14,260 nucleotides of DNA from an uncultured Frankiales bacterium (GTDB lineage: Bacteria > Actinomycetota > Actinomycetes > Mycobacteriales > SCTD01): positions 1 through 14,260 of the forward strand of contig CAMLIA010000115.1 in the NCBI GenBank assembly GCA_946479905.1, given 5' to 3'. Each line of letters starts with the position of its first letter. Within the stretch, counting starts at the first letter, position 1. Made by a program: the position numbers and the translations under genes. The notes below the pieces were generated by a model that was given only the letters and a program-made list of their open reading frames with translations, made no database searches and had not been told where the DNA came from. Below are positions 7,304-14,219 of this stretch, piece after piece.

Positions 7304-8547
7304 CGGTCCGCGGCCCAGGTCCGCAGTGGCGCGAGATCCACTCGTTCGAGCTCAGGGAACCCTGACCCGATGTTGGAGAACCGCGTGACGTCACCAGCGA
7401 ACGCGTTGTCGAGGTGCTCCTGGATCACGTTGTTGAGCAGCGAGACGACGCGCAGGCTGTCCACGATGCCGCCGCCAGGGATCGCCGCGCCCCGGTCTGC
7501 TGCCGGGAGCAGCAGAAAGTCGGTCAGCTCCAGGTGCGTGATGCCGGGGATGCGCAACCGGACGACGTCGCGCCGCAGGCCTGAGGTGGTGAAGGACTCG
7601 TAGAAGAACTCGTTGTACTCCAGGAAGTGGGCAGCAGTGCCGAGCCGGCCCAGCCAGCCGGCGAGGTCGCTGGTCAGCTCGAGGAGCGGGACACGGATGT
7701 CGGCGTCGAGTAGGTCGGAGAGGTAGTGGCCACCGTCGAGGTTGACGGCGACGGAGACCCGTTTGTCGACCTGTGCAACCGAGGCCGCCGTCGCGCCTCC
7801 GAAGGACATGCCGAGCGTCCCCACCCGAGACGGGTCGCACATCGCGGCGACGTCCGGGACGTTGGTGCGGACGGTGCCCTCGACGACCGCGTCGAGGAGC
7901 GCACGGGTGTCGTCGACCCAGCGGCGCTGCCACGGCCCGAGCGTCTGATCGTCCAGCATCTGCCGGGTCGCGGCGAGTCGCACACCGATGTCGTCGCTGA
8001 GCCGTGCATCGGCGACGGGTCCGGCGCCGTGCCCGAACACGACGTCGCGGAAGCTCTCGTCGAAGGTGACGACATGACCGTCCGGGTAGACGACCCCGGC
8101 GCTCTCGCCGGGGTGAGCGAGGCTCCACACGACGTACCCGTGACTGGCCAGGTGCTCCATGAGCGGGGTGTTCTGACTGACGTGACCCAGCCCACCGTGC
8201 GAGAAGACCAGCGTCGGGAAGATCCCGCCGGCCGGGGGCGCGTCGAGGAGGCCGTGGGTCAGGACCTCCCCCAGCCGCGCCATCCACGCGGCCGGCAGCA
8301 GCGGCGGTTCGTCACCCGTGATGCCCAGTCCCGCGACGTCCGCCTCCGCGCTCGTGAGGTACGGCCGGCGCTCGCCCCGATCGGTTCCCGCGGGGTACCA
8401 GACCCGGACCATGAGCCGCCGCCCGTCGGCGTCCTGCTCACGCAGCGGCGGGTAGTGCGTATCGAGCAGCTCGCCATCGGTCACACCGACCGGGTGCGGG
8501 CCCGAGGGCTGCGGGTACGCCAGGGGGAAGGCATCTCGACTGCTCAT
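7300..8547 (-). CDS. Alpha/beta hydrolase, PAF-acetylhydrolase/dienelactone-hydrolase-like
   Basis: Predicted 415-residue alpha/beta hydrolase without a signal peptide. The oxyanion segment is FSHGGLG (115-121), nucleophile Ser248 lies in GMSFGG, the acid is probably Asp271 in VNLDGG, and the base is His338 in GITHLELTDF. The order and the H-x-x-x-x-D-F context after the last strand resemble platelet-activating-factor acetylhydrolase, an esterase acting on short acyl esters; the exact substrate here is unknown. Start ATG 8547 forms ATGA with the stop of the prolyl oligopeptidase gene, with AGGAG eight bases upstream. A much longer open frame extends to 9126, but it lies inside the prolyl oligopeptidase gene and reads as Arg-rich shadow sequence. 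It is the middle gene of the operon and may supply the ester-cleaving activity of the pathway. Confidence 0.87.
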   Translation of the reverse strand: MSSRDAFPLAYPQPSGPHPVGVTDGELLDTHYPPLREQDADGRRLMVRVWYPAGTDRGERRPYLTSAEADVAGLGITGDEPPLLPAAWMARLGEVLTHGLLDAPPAGGIFPTLVFSHGGLGHVSQNTPLMEHLASHGYVVWSLAHPGESAGVVYPDGHVVTFDESFRDVVFGHGAGPVADARLSDDIGVRLAATRQMLDDQTLGPWQRRWVDDTRALLDAVVEGTVRTNVPDVAAMCDPSRVGTLGMSFGGATAASVAQVDKRVSVAVNLDGGHYLSDLLDADIRVPLLELTSDLAGWLGRLGTAAHFLEYNEFFYESFTTSGLRRDVVRLRIPGITHLELTDFLLLPAADRGAAIPGGGIVDSLRVVSLLNNVIQEHLDNAFAGDVTRFSNIGSGFPELERVDLAPLRTWAADR

Positions 8548-10592
8548 GCGTGGGGCTCCTCGGCTGCCGGCAAGCCGGTGTGACGCGCGAGGAACGCGAG
8601 CCACTCGGCGCACTGCTCTATGGCGACCTCGGGAGCGGTCGCGCCTCCGTGTCCCGCGTTCTCCCAGATCCGGAGCAGGACGGGTCGCTCCCCGCGCTGC
8701 GCGGCCTGGAGCCGAGCGACGAACTTGCGTGCGTGCCAAGGCGGGCAACGGGGGTCGGTGTCGCCGGCGTCGACGAACACCGCTGGGTACGCACCCTCGC
8801 GGACGAGGTGGTAGGGGGAGAAGCTCAGCAGCCGACTGACCTCGTCCGCGTCGTCCGGGTCGGCGAGCTCGACGGTGATGCCGTGCCGGCCGTACGGGTC
8901 TCGGCAGGCACCGATGAGATCGAGCAGCGGCACCCGAGGGACCGCGGCTGCCCACAGCTCCGGTCGTTGCGTGACCGCGACGCCCGCCAGGAGTCCACCG
9001 TTCGATCCCCCGGTAACGGCCAGCTGTTCGGGGGTGGTGGTCCCGTCCGCGATGATGGTTTCGGCGATGGCGTACAGGTCCTCGAAGCAGTGGTGCTTGT
9101 GCTCGAGCCGACCGCCCTCCCACCATTCACGGCCGAGCTCGGCGCCTCCTCGCAGGTGCGCGTGGACGAGCGTTCCGCCCGCCGCGACGAACGCGGCGAG
9201 CGGTCCAGGAAAGCCGGGCAGCAACGGGACGTTGAACCCGCCGTAAGCGTGGATGAGGCTCGGCTGAGGTCCGGTCGCGTTGGCGGGGCGGAGGACGTGG
9301 AAGGGGACCTGGGTGCCGTCGGCACTGCGAGCCCAACGGTCCTCGACAACCGCGTCGTGCAGGACGAGAGCGGGCGGCTTGAGCGTGTCGACCTGCGCCT
9401 GGTCGGGCCGGTGCCGGTAGAGGCCCGCCGAGCTGGTCAGGGTCGAGAAGGAGAACAGGAACTCGCCGGCGTGGCTGCGCCGCGCGAGAGCCATGAAGGG
9501 AAAGGGGCCCTCTGCGAGCGCTCCCTTTCCAGGGAGCGGCACCTCCCCCAGCTCGGTCCCGTCCGGCGCGCAGATGCGGACCCTGGCGTAGGTGTTCACG
9601 AACTCGGAGACGTACAGCCGGCCCGCCACCACCGCCAGCGATCGCAGAACGGCCTCTGACTCGGGAACCACGGTGCGCCAGTGCTCGGTCTCGGGACGGG
9701 TGAGCGGTACGGCGACGACGCGGCCCCGCGGTGCGTCGAGGTCGGTCACGGCGACGTACTCGTCGCCGATGATCTGGCCGGCCAACGTCAGGCCCATGTC
9801 CGTGACGAACGGAGACCATGTCGGGGCGGCAGCGTCGTCCAGCGCCGCCACCGCGACGGGCACCGGGTTCATGGCCCGCTCCACGGCCAGCAGGTACCGG
9901 CCGTCCCGTGACGGCAGCACCATGCGGTAGTCGCGGTCCGTCGTCCACGGCACGTTCACCACCACGGTCGACGCGTCTGCGATCCGGTGGAAGACGACGG
10001 ACAGCTGGAGCTGCGTGGGGCTGCCGTCCAGCACAGTGGCGTAGAAGCCGCTCGAGTCCTCGAGCCAGATCGCCCCGCCGCACCAGCTGTCCATCAGCTG
10101 CTGGGAAGGAGCGGGGAGCTGCTGACCTGACGTCAGGTCGATGAGCCGGACGTGGTTCTGCTCGCTGCCGTCCTCGCAGACACCCACCGCGAGAAGGCGG
10201 CCGTCCGGGGACGGCGAGATCCACGCCAGCTGCGGGCTGACGTCTCCGTCGACGTCCGGCGGCTCGTAGACCACGCTGCCCGTCTCGCAGGGACCGTCCG
10301 ACCGGATCACCACCGCACGCGACTGCACATCGGCATCGACGCGGAACCAGTGGCCTCCCGCGGGGTGCGGCAGCGAGTGGGTGCGCGTCGCCGCGTACTG
10401 CTCGACGAGGGCGCGCAGGGCAGAAAATCCCGGCCAGGAGCGGACGTGCTCGCTGGCGCGCTCGTTCTGCTGCCGCTGCCAGGCCCGCACCTCGTCGGCT
10501 GCGCCGTCCTCCAGCCATCGGTACGGGTCAGGGACCACGACACCCGCCAGCTGGTCGACCTCCGCCCGGGTGCGGGCGGCGGGGTGCTGCAT
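8544..10592 (-). CDS. Prolyl oligopeptidase (S9A family)
   Basis: Predicted 682-residue cytoplasmic prolyl oligopeptidase of normal family length. The N-terminal signature PDPYRWLED (21-29) is followed by a seven-bladed propeller region and then the hydrolase domain from about 420. The triad is complete: Ser530 in GGSNGG, Asp613 in DTDPRCPP and His648 in ENAGHGGA. Family members cut peptides of up to about 30 residues after proline and work on tertiary amide bonds. The start ATG at 10592 shares one base with the preceding TGA (TGATG), with AAGGA about nine bases upstream. It is the second gene of the operon, after the amidohydrolase. Its pairing with a dipeptidase-like amidohydrolase and an N-methyl amino acid oxidase suggests substrates rich in proline or N-methyl residues. 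Confidence 0.95.
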   Translation of the reverse strand: MQHPAARTRAEVDQLAGVVVPDPYRWLEDGAADEVRAWQRQQNERASEHVRSWPGFSALRALVEQYAATRTHSLPHPAGGHWFRVDADVQSRAVVIRSDGPCETGSVVYEPPDVDGDVSPQLAWISPSPDGRLLAVGVCEDGSEQNHVRLIDLTSGQQLPAPSQQLMDSWCGGAIWLEDSSGFYATVLDGSPTQLQLSVVFHRIADASTVVVNVPWTTDRDYRMVLPSRDGRYLLAVERAMNPVPVAVAALDDAAAPTWSPFVTDMGLTLAGQIIGDEYVAVTDLDAPRGRVVAVPLTRPETEHWRTVVPESEAVLRSLAVVAGRLYVSEFVNTYARVRICAPDGTELGEVPLPGKGALAEGPFPFMALARRSHAGEFLFSFSTLTSSAGLYRHRPDQAQVDTLKPPALVLHDAVVEDRWARSADGTQVPFHVLRPANATGPQPSLIHAYGGFNVPLLPGFPGPLAAFVAAGGTLVHAHLRGGAELGREWWEGGRLEHKHHCFEDLYAIAETIIADGTTTPEQLAVTGGSNGGLLAGVAVTQRPELWAAAVPRVPLLDLIGACRDPYGRHGITVELADPDDADEVSRLLSFSPYHLVREGAYPAVFVDAGDTDPRCPPWHARKFVARLQAAQRGERPVLLRIWENAGHGGATAPEVAIEQCAEWLAFLARHTGLPAAEEPHA

Positions 10593-11821
10593 CAGCGGAT
10601 GTCCTTGACGACGGTGCCGCCCTGCAGGATCAGTGCCGCGTTGTTCCTGTCGGTGAACGCCTTCGGCTCCTGCAGGGGGTCGACCCGCCAGGCGACGACA
10701 TCCGCTGCCTTGCCGACCTCCAACGTCCCCACCCGATCGCCGATGCCGAGGATCGCCGCGTTGGTGCGCGTGGCGGCGATGAGCGCCTCCATCGGCGTCT
10801 CGAGCTCCGCGCGGATCAGCAGCTCGTCAGCGCGAGCAGTCTGCTCGGGCCCGATCAGGTCTGACCCGAGACCGACCGTCACGCCGATCGCGCGCGACAC
10901 CCGGAAGGCGTCGATCTGCCCTTGACGCAGCACACGGGCGCGCTCGGCCACGTCCGGTGCCAGTCCGAGAGCCGCCGCGTCACGCAGGAGGTGCTCCACC
11001 ACGGCGAAGGTGGGCACGTGAGCAACGCCGCGCTGCTGCATCACCGTGGCCGTGGACTCGTCGATGTCAGACCCGTGCTCGACGCACTTCACGCCCGCGC
11101 GGACCGCGTTCCTGATGCCCTGGTTGTTGTGCGAGTGCACGGTGACGTACGTGCCGCGGGCGGCTGCTTCGACGACGGCGACACCGATCTCCTCGACCGT
11201 CAGCTGGGTGTCCGTGACGTCGTCGTGTGTGCTGACGACGCCGCCGCTGACGCAGAGCTTGAGGAAGTCCGCCCCTCTGCGAAAGGTCTCCCGCACGTTC
11301 CTGCGCATGTCCTCAGGTCCGTCGGACAGCAGCGACATGCCGCACAGCCCAGGTACGTGGTGCGTGTTCCAGAGAGCAGTCGGTTCCCAGGTGTTGGCGA
11401 GATGCCCGTGACCTCCCGTCTGGCACTGGATGGGCCCGCACTGGAGGACCCGCGGTCCACGCACCTTGCCGCGCTCGATCGCTCGGGCGACTCCACCGTC
11501 GATGCCTCCGGTGTCGCGAACAGTCGTGAAGCCGGCCTCGAGCGTCTGCGTCGCGTTGTTGAAGATGTCGGCGGCGATCTCGGCGACGCTGAGCTGATGG
11601 CTGACGAGGGCGCTGACGGGACTCGCGACTCCCAGGTGGACGTGCGCGTCGATCAGGCCCGGGGTCAACGTGCAGCCCGTCACGTCGAGTGTCGCTGCGT
11701 GGGCCGGCGCCGCCCCGAAACCGGCGACGAGCCCATCCACGAGATGCAGGTCCTGGCCCGTGACGGGGTCCCGTCCCGTGCCGTCGACGATGCTCGCCCC
11801 GGTCAGCCACACGTCCGACAC
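10592..11821 (-). CDS. Metal-dependent amidohydrolase (Xaa-Pro dipeptidase/imidazolonepropionase-like)
   Basis: Predicted 409-residue binuclear metal amidohydrolase of the urease superfamily. Metal ligands are recognisable: His60 and His62 in DAHVHLG, Lys188 in FLKLCVSGG (probably carbamylated), His229 in TVHSHN, His249 in VEHGS and Asp321 in GLGSDL. The K-x-x-x-SGG-V-S context matches the group containing zinc L-Xaa-L-Pro dipeptidases and ochratoxinase-like carboxypeptidases, which cleave a C-terminal residue from an amide. The exact substrate is open. The start is GTG 11821, chosen because GAGGGA at 11828-11833 lies six bases upstream. The open frame runs to 12097, but this would cross the divergent promoter. 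It is the first gene of the five-gene minus-strand operon, about 30 bases from the palindromic operator, and so probably under TetR control. Confidence 0.88.
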   Translation of the reverse strand: MSDVWLTGASIVDGTGRDPVTGQDLHLVDGLVAGFGAAPAHAATLDVTGCTLTPGLIDAHVHLGVASPVSALVSHQLSVAEIAADIFNNATQTLEAGFTTVRDTGGIDGGVARAIERGKVRGPRVLQCGPIQCQTGGHGHLANTWEPTALWNTHHVPGLCGMSLLSDGPEDMRRNVRETFRRGADFLKLCVSGGVVSTHDDVTDTQLTVEEIGVAVVEAAARGTYVTVHSHNNQGIRNAVRAGVKCVEHGSDIDESTATVMQQRGVAHVPTFAVVEHLLRDAAALGLAPDVAERARVLRQGQIDAFRVSRAIGVTVGLGSDLIGPEQTARADELLIRAELETPMEALIAATRTNAAILGIGDRVGTLEVGKAADVVAWRVDPLQEPKAFTDRNNAALILQGGTVVKDIR

Positions 11822-11827
11822 GAGCAC

Positions 11828-11833
11828 TCCCTC
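11828..11833 (-). promoter_or_regulatory. Ribosome binding site of the amidohydrolase gene
   Basis: Minus-strand GAGGGA with six bases to GTG at 11821. It also touches the next upstream GTG (11827), which would have no spacing at all, so it decides for 11821. Confidence 0.6.
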
Positions 11834-11846
11834 TGTCTGGCGAGGG

Positions 11847-11875
11847 TATTTACCAGACGCATAAGTCTGGTATAA
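11847..11875 (-). promoter_or_regulatory. Promoter of the amidohydrolase operon
   Basis: Read on the minus strand: TTATAC (complement of 11870-11875), exactly 17 bases, then TAAATA (complement of 11847-11852). The spacer is occupied almost wholly by the operator palindrome, so a bound repressor would block it. Transcription would begin near 11840, leaving about 19 bases before GTG 11821. Confidence 0.5.
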
Positions 11876-11876
11876 C
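11849..11876 (+). promoter_or_regulatory. Promoter of the hydrolase/oxidase operon
   Basis: TTTACC (11849-11854), 16 bases, then TATAAC (11871-11876). The TATAACAGG block is conserved with the tetR promoter. It overlaps face to face with the minus-strand promoter, so one operator can serve both directions. Confidence 0.55.
11853..11870. promoter_or_regulatory. Palindromic operator, amidohydrolase/hydrolase intergenic region
   Basis: CCAGACGCATAAGTCTGG has the same half-sites and spacing as the operator at 3784-3801, differing only in two central bases. Over the 27-bp block 11853-11879 the identity is 25 of 27. A third half-site, GTCTGG, occurs at 11835-11840. This is the second likely binding site of the island's TetR regulator. 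Confidence 0.75.
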
Positions 11877-11906
11877 AGGTCCCTTCCTCGACGACAAGGG
11901 GCGCAC

Positions 11907-12806
11907 ATGGCAGCGGCAGCGGAACTCGAGGCTGGACGTGGCTTGACGTCCCGGTCCGTACAGCTCCCCGACGGCCGGCACCTGCGCGTGGTGGAGGCCG
12001 GCACGGCGGGACCTCTGGTGCTCTTCGAAGCCGGTGGTGGCGCCTGTGCCAGTGAGTGGGTCGCCGTGCAGCGGCTCGTGGCGCAGACGACGCGCACGCT
12101 GGCCTACGACCGCGCGGGTTACGCCGGGAGTGACGAGGACCCCCGGGGTAGGACGGTCCAGACGATGGCTGCTGACATCGGGAGCCTCCTCGACGCGGTC
12201 GGCGAAGCGGAGCCGGTGATCCTGGTGGCCCACAGCTGGGGAGGGCCGATCGTGCGGTGCTTCGCCCGCACCCAGCCTTCGCGCGTCGCTGGGCTCGCCT
12301 TCGTCGACGCCACCGTCAGCGATCTCATGACACGACGCGACGCCAAGCTCGCGAGCGGCATGGCAGCGCTGCAGGCGGCCATCGTGCGCCTGAGGCTGCC
12401 CAACCCGCTGACGGGGATGCTCGCCTCGACCTTCGGCCCCGACTTCCCCGAAGAGGACCGGGCCCTGATGATCCGCGACTTCGCCGACCGGCGCTCCGCC
12501 GTCACGTTTCGGCGCGAGGCCCAGGAGATCGCAGCCGCACTTCCCGTACTGAAGGAGTGGGAGGAGGCCGGCCTGCCCGCTGTCCCGGTCACGTCCATCG
12601 TCGGAGGCACGCCTGCCAAGAGGCAGGAGCAGCTGCGCGAGGCCCTGATCGCCCACGAGCGTCGAGAGATGGAACGCCACGGTGGTGTCCTCGTTGTCGT
12701 CGACGGAGCCGGGCACTACGTGCCGCAGCAGCGGCCCACCGAAGCTGCTCAGGCCGTTATCGACCTCGTGGACCTGGTGCGCTCGGGAACAGCAACGCGA
12801 CCGTGA
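11907..12806 (+). CDS. Alpha/beta hydrolase (proline iminopeptidase/haloalkane-dehalogenase-like fold)
   Basis: Predicted 299-residue alpha/beta hydrolase, a standard length. The oxyanion region is FEAGGGACASEW (40-51), DRAGYAGSD follows at 68-76, nucleophile Ser110 lies in AHSWGG, and His270 is in GAGHYVPQQRP. The usual acid after strand beta-7 is absent (VTSIVGGTPAKRQ has no Asp or Glu at the expected place). Asp134 in LAFVDAT, after beta-6, may replace it, as in some dehalogenase-like members. Substrate class is undetermined: ester, amide or peptide N-terminus are all possible. ATG 11907 has AAGGGG (11896-11901) upstream. It is the first gene of the plus-strand operon, divergent from the amidohydrolase and immediately downstream of the operator. 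Its TGA overlaps the GTG of the following oxidase gene. Confidence 0.87.
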   Translation: MAAAAELEAGRGLTSRSVQLPDGRHLRVVEAGTAGPLVLFEAGGGACASEWVAVQRLVAQTTRTLAYDRAGYAGSDEDPRGRTVQTMAADIGSLLDAVGEAEPVILVAHSWGGPIVRCFARTQPSRVAGLAFVDATVSDLMTRRDAKLASGMAALQAAIVRLRLPNPLTGMLASTFGPDFPEEDRALMIRDFADRRSAVTFRREAQEIAAALPVLKEWEEAGLPAVPVTSIVGGTPAKRQEQLREALIAHERREMERHGGVLVVVDGAGHYVPQQRPTEAAQAVIDLVDLVRSGTATRP

Positions 12807-13968
12807 CGAGGTCCGGTCACTACGACGTCATCGTCGTGGGCGTCGGCGCCATGGGAAGCGCGACGTGCGCCGCACTGGCCGCTCGCGGGGCACGCGTCCT
12901 GGGACTCGAGCAGTACGACATCCCGCACTCGCACGGGTCCTCTCACGGTGAGACGAGGATCATCCGGCTCGCGTACTACGAGCACCCGTCATACGTGCAG
13001 CTCCTGCGTCGCTCGTACGAGCTCTGGGACGAGCTCCAGGCCTGGTTCGACGAGCCCCTGATCATCCGCACCGGCTCGCTCGACATCGGCCCCGAGGACG
13101 GATGGGTCTTCAAGGGCAGCCTGCAGAGCTGTCTCGACAACGACCTCGAGCACGAGGTCCTCTCCTCCTCCGAGATGTCTCGTCGCTACCCGGGCTACCA
13201 GCTCGACCCGGATGCCTTGTCGCTCTTCCAGCCCGACGGTGGCTTCCTCCGACCCGAGCGGTCGATCGTCGCGCAGGTGCAACGCGCACACGCCCATGGC
13301 GGCGTCATCCATGCCCGCGAGCCGATGACCCACTGGACCTCGGACGAAAACGGCGTCACCGTCACCACCACCCGCGGCACCTACCACGCCGAGCGGCTTG
13401 TGCTCTGCACGGGCGCGTGGATCGCGCAGCACTCAGGAATCCTCACGGACCTCAGCGTCCCGGAACGCCAGGTCCTGGGCTGGTTCCAGCCGCAGAAGCC
13501 CGACCTCTTCACACCCGACCGCTTCCCGGTCTTCAACCTCGAGAACGAGCACGGCCGCTGGTACGGCTTCCCCAGCTACGGGATCCCGGGATTCAAGATC
13601 GGCCGCTACCGCCATCGAGGCGAGACCGGCACGCCCGAGAGCTTCGACTGGGAACCTGCGCCCGGCGACGAGAAGCTGCTGCTCGACGAGGTGCAGCGCA
13701 CGTTCCCCAAGGCTGCAGGCCCGGTGATGTCGCTGCGCGTGTGCATGTTCACCAACACCCCCGACGGACACTTCATCATCGACCGGACACCGGACCATCC
13801 GCGCGCCTGCTCGCCTCCCCCTGCAGCGGGCACGGCTTCAAGTTCGCACCCGTCATCGGAGAAGCGCTGGCGGAACTGGCCCTCGAGGACAGCACGAGAC
13901 ACGACCTCAGCCTGTTCGGGCTCGGTCGCTTCACGCGGTCGTCTCCCCTCACTGGGACGAACAGCTGA
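12803..13968 (+). pseudogene. FAD-dependent oxidase, monomeric sarcosine oxidase/N-methyl amino acid oxidase family, frameshifted
   Basis: Family members oxidatively demethylate N-methyl amino acids such as sarcosine or N-methyltryptophan, giving the amino acid, formaldehyde and H2O2. The start is GTG 12803, overlapping the hydrolase stop (GTGA). Visible are the dinucleotide motif GVGAMGSA (13-20), SSHGETRIIR (46-55), Lys265 in FPSYGIPGFKIG (the oxygen-activating Lys in monomeric sarcosine oxidase) and Cys314 in LRVCMFTNTPD (the covalent flavin Cys). Frame +2 is good to HFIIDRTPDHPR (codons to 13804). The family C-terminus then continues in frame +1 as LLASPCSGHGFKF...ALAELALEDS to the stop at 13968. 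One base appears to be missing between about 13799 and 13809, in a CG-alternating run. Restored, the protein would be about 388 residues, normal for the family. This is either a real inactivating mutation or a sequencing error; the otherwise perfect conservation favours a very recent event or an error. Confidence 0.85.
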
Positions 13969-14119
13969 GAAGCGGATTCGAGCCGAGCGCGGCTTGAATC
14001 TCGGCGTTCAGGCCGTTGCCCGACGTCGCCAAGATCAGCTGCACACGCTGGATGTGGGGGTCATCGGTGCGCAGATGGCCCTTCGCACGCTCAAGAACGG
14101 CACCTGAGTGCCCGAGCGG
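13949..14119 (-). pseudogene. Possible 3' remnant of an unidentified gene
   Basis: On the minus strand an open frame ends at TGA 13949-13951 and reads GAVLERAKGHLRTDDPHI, then QRVQLILATSGNGLNAEIQA and ALGSNPLLSCSSQ. Composition and high G/C at third positions look protein-coding. Upstream the frame runs through the inverted repeats to an in-frame stop near 14213 without a plausible start codon. It would be the C-terminus of a gene truncated at the element end. It overlaps the oxidase 3' end by 20 bases on the opposite strand. I do not recognise the family, and it could be a chance open frame. Confidence 0.3.
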
Positions 14120-14127
14120 ACGGGTCG

Positions 14128-14176
14128 TGGTTGCAGTTCTGGTAGCAGTTTCTGCAACCAGAACTGCTACCAGAAC
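14128..14176. repeat. Right arm-type repeat cluster with nested inverted repeats
   Basis: Four related 9-11-mers are packed here: TGGTTGCAG (14128-14136) and TGGTAGCAGTT (14140-14150), inverted, then CTGCAACCA (14152-14160) and AACTGCTACCA (14162-14172), direct. The inverted pair matches the left-end pair at 78-100 in opposite orientation. The arrangement makes a perfect 15-base inverted repeat (14136-14150 with 14162-14176, 11-base loop) and an alternative 8-base one (14129-14136 with 14152-14159). Their location at the opposite end from the left pair fits the P and P' arms of an attachment site. Confidence 0.6.
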
Positions 14177-14208
14177 GACAAAGGCCCATACCTCGTGAGG
14201 TATAGGCC
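14174..14208 (-). terminator. Rho-independent terminator downstream of tRNA-Ala
   Basis: GGCC-c-ATACCTC-gt-GAGGTAT-a-GGCC (14183-14208) forms a hairpin with a 7-bp inner and 4-bp outer stem around one mismatch. Read on the minus strand it is followed by TTTGTCGTT, a T-rich stretch. It lies 12 bases past the 3' end of the tRNA, so it most likely ends the tRNA transcript. Confidence 0.6.
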
Positions 14209-14219
14209 CAGGTCAGAAG

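Noticed and set aside
5690..7603. Plus-strand open frame of 637 codons opposite the FAD oxidase
   Set aside because: Antisense shadow of a high-GC gene; composition dominated by Arg, Gly and Glu, no domain, and the opposite strand has full catalytic motifs.
8548..9126. N-terminal extension of the PAF-acetylhydrolase-like protein
   Set aside because: It overlaps the prolyl oligopeptidase catalytic domain in another frame and is Arg-rich; ATG 8547 has a good RBS and the ATGA overlap.
11822..12097. Longer N-terminus for the amidohydrolase
   Set aside because: It runs through the divergent promoter and into the coding strand of the hydrolase; the extension is Arg/Ser/Ala-rich and unlike the family.
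12257..12802. Oxidase frame extended upstream inside the hydrolase gene
   Set aside because: Low-complexity Arg-rich shadow sequence; the flavin-binding motif starts just after GTG 12803.
14010..14198. Plus-strand small open frames after the oxidase
   Set aside because: No RBS or recognisable sequence; they cross the inverted repeats and the terminator.
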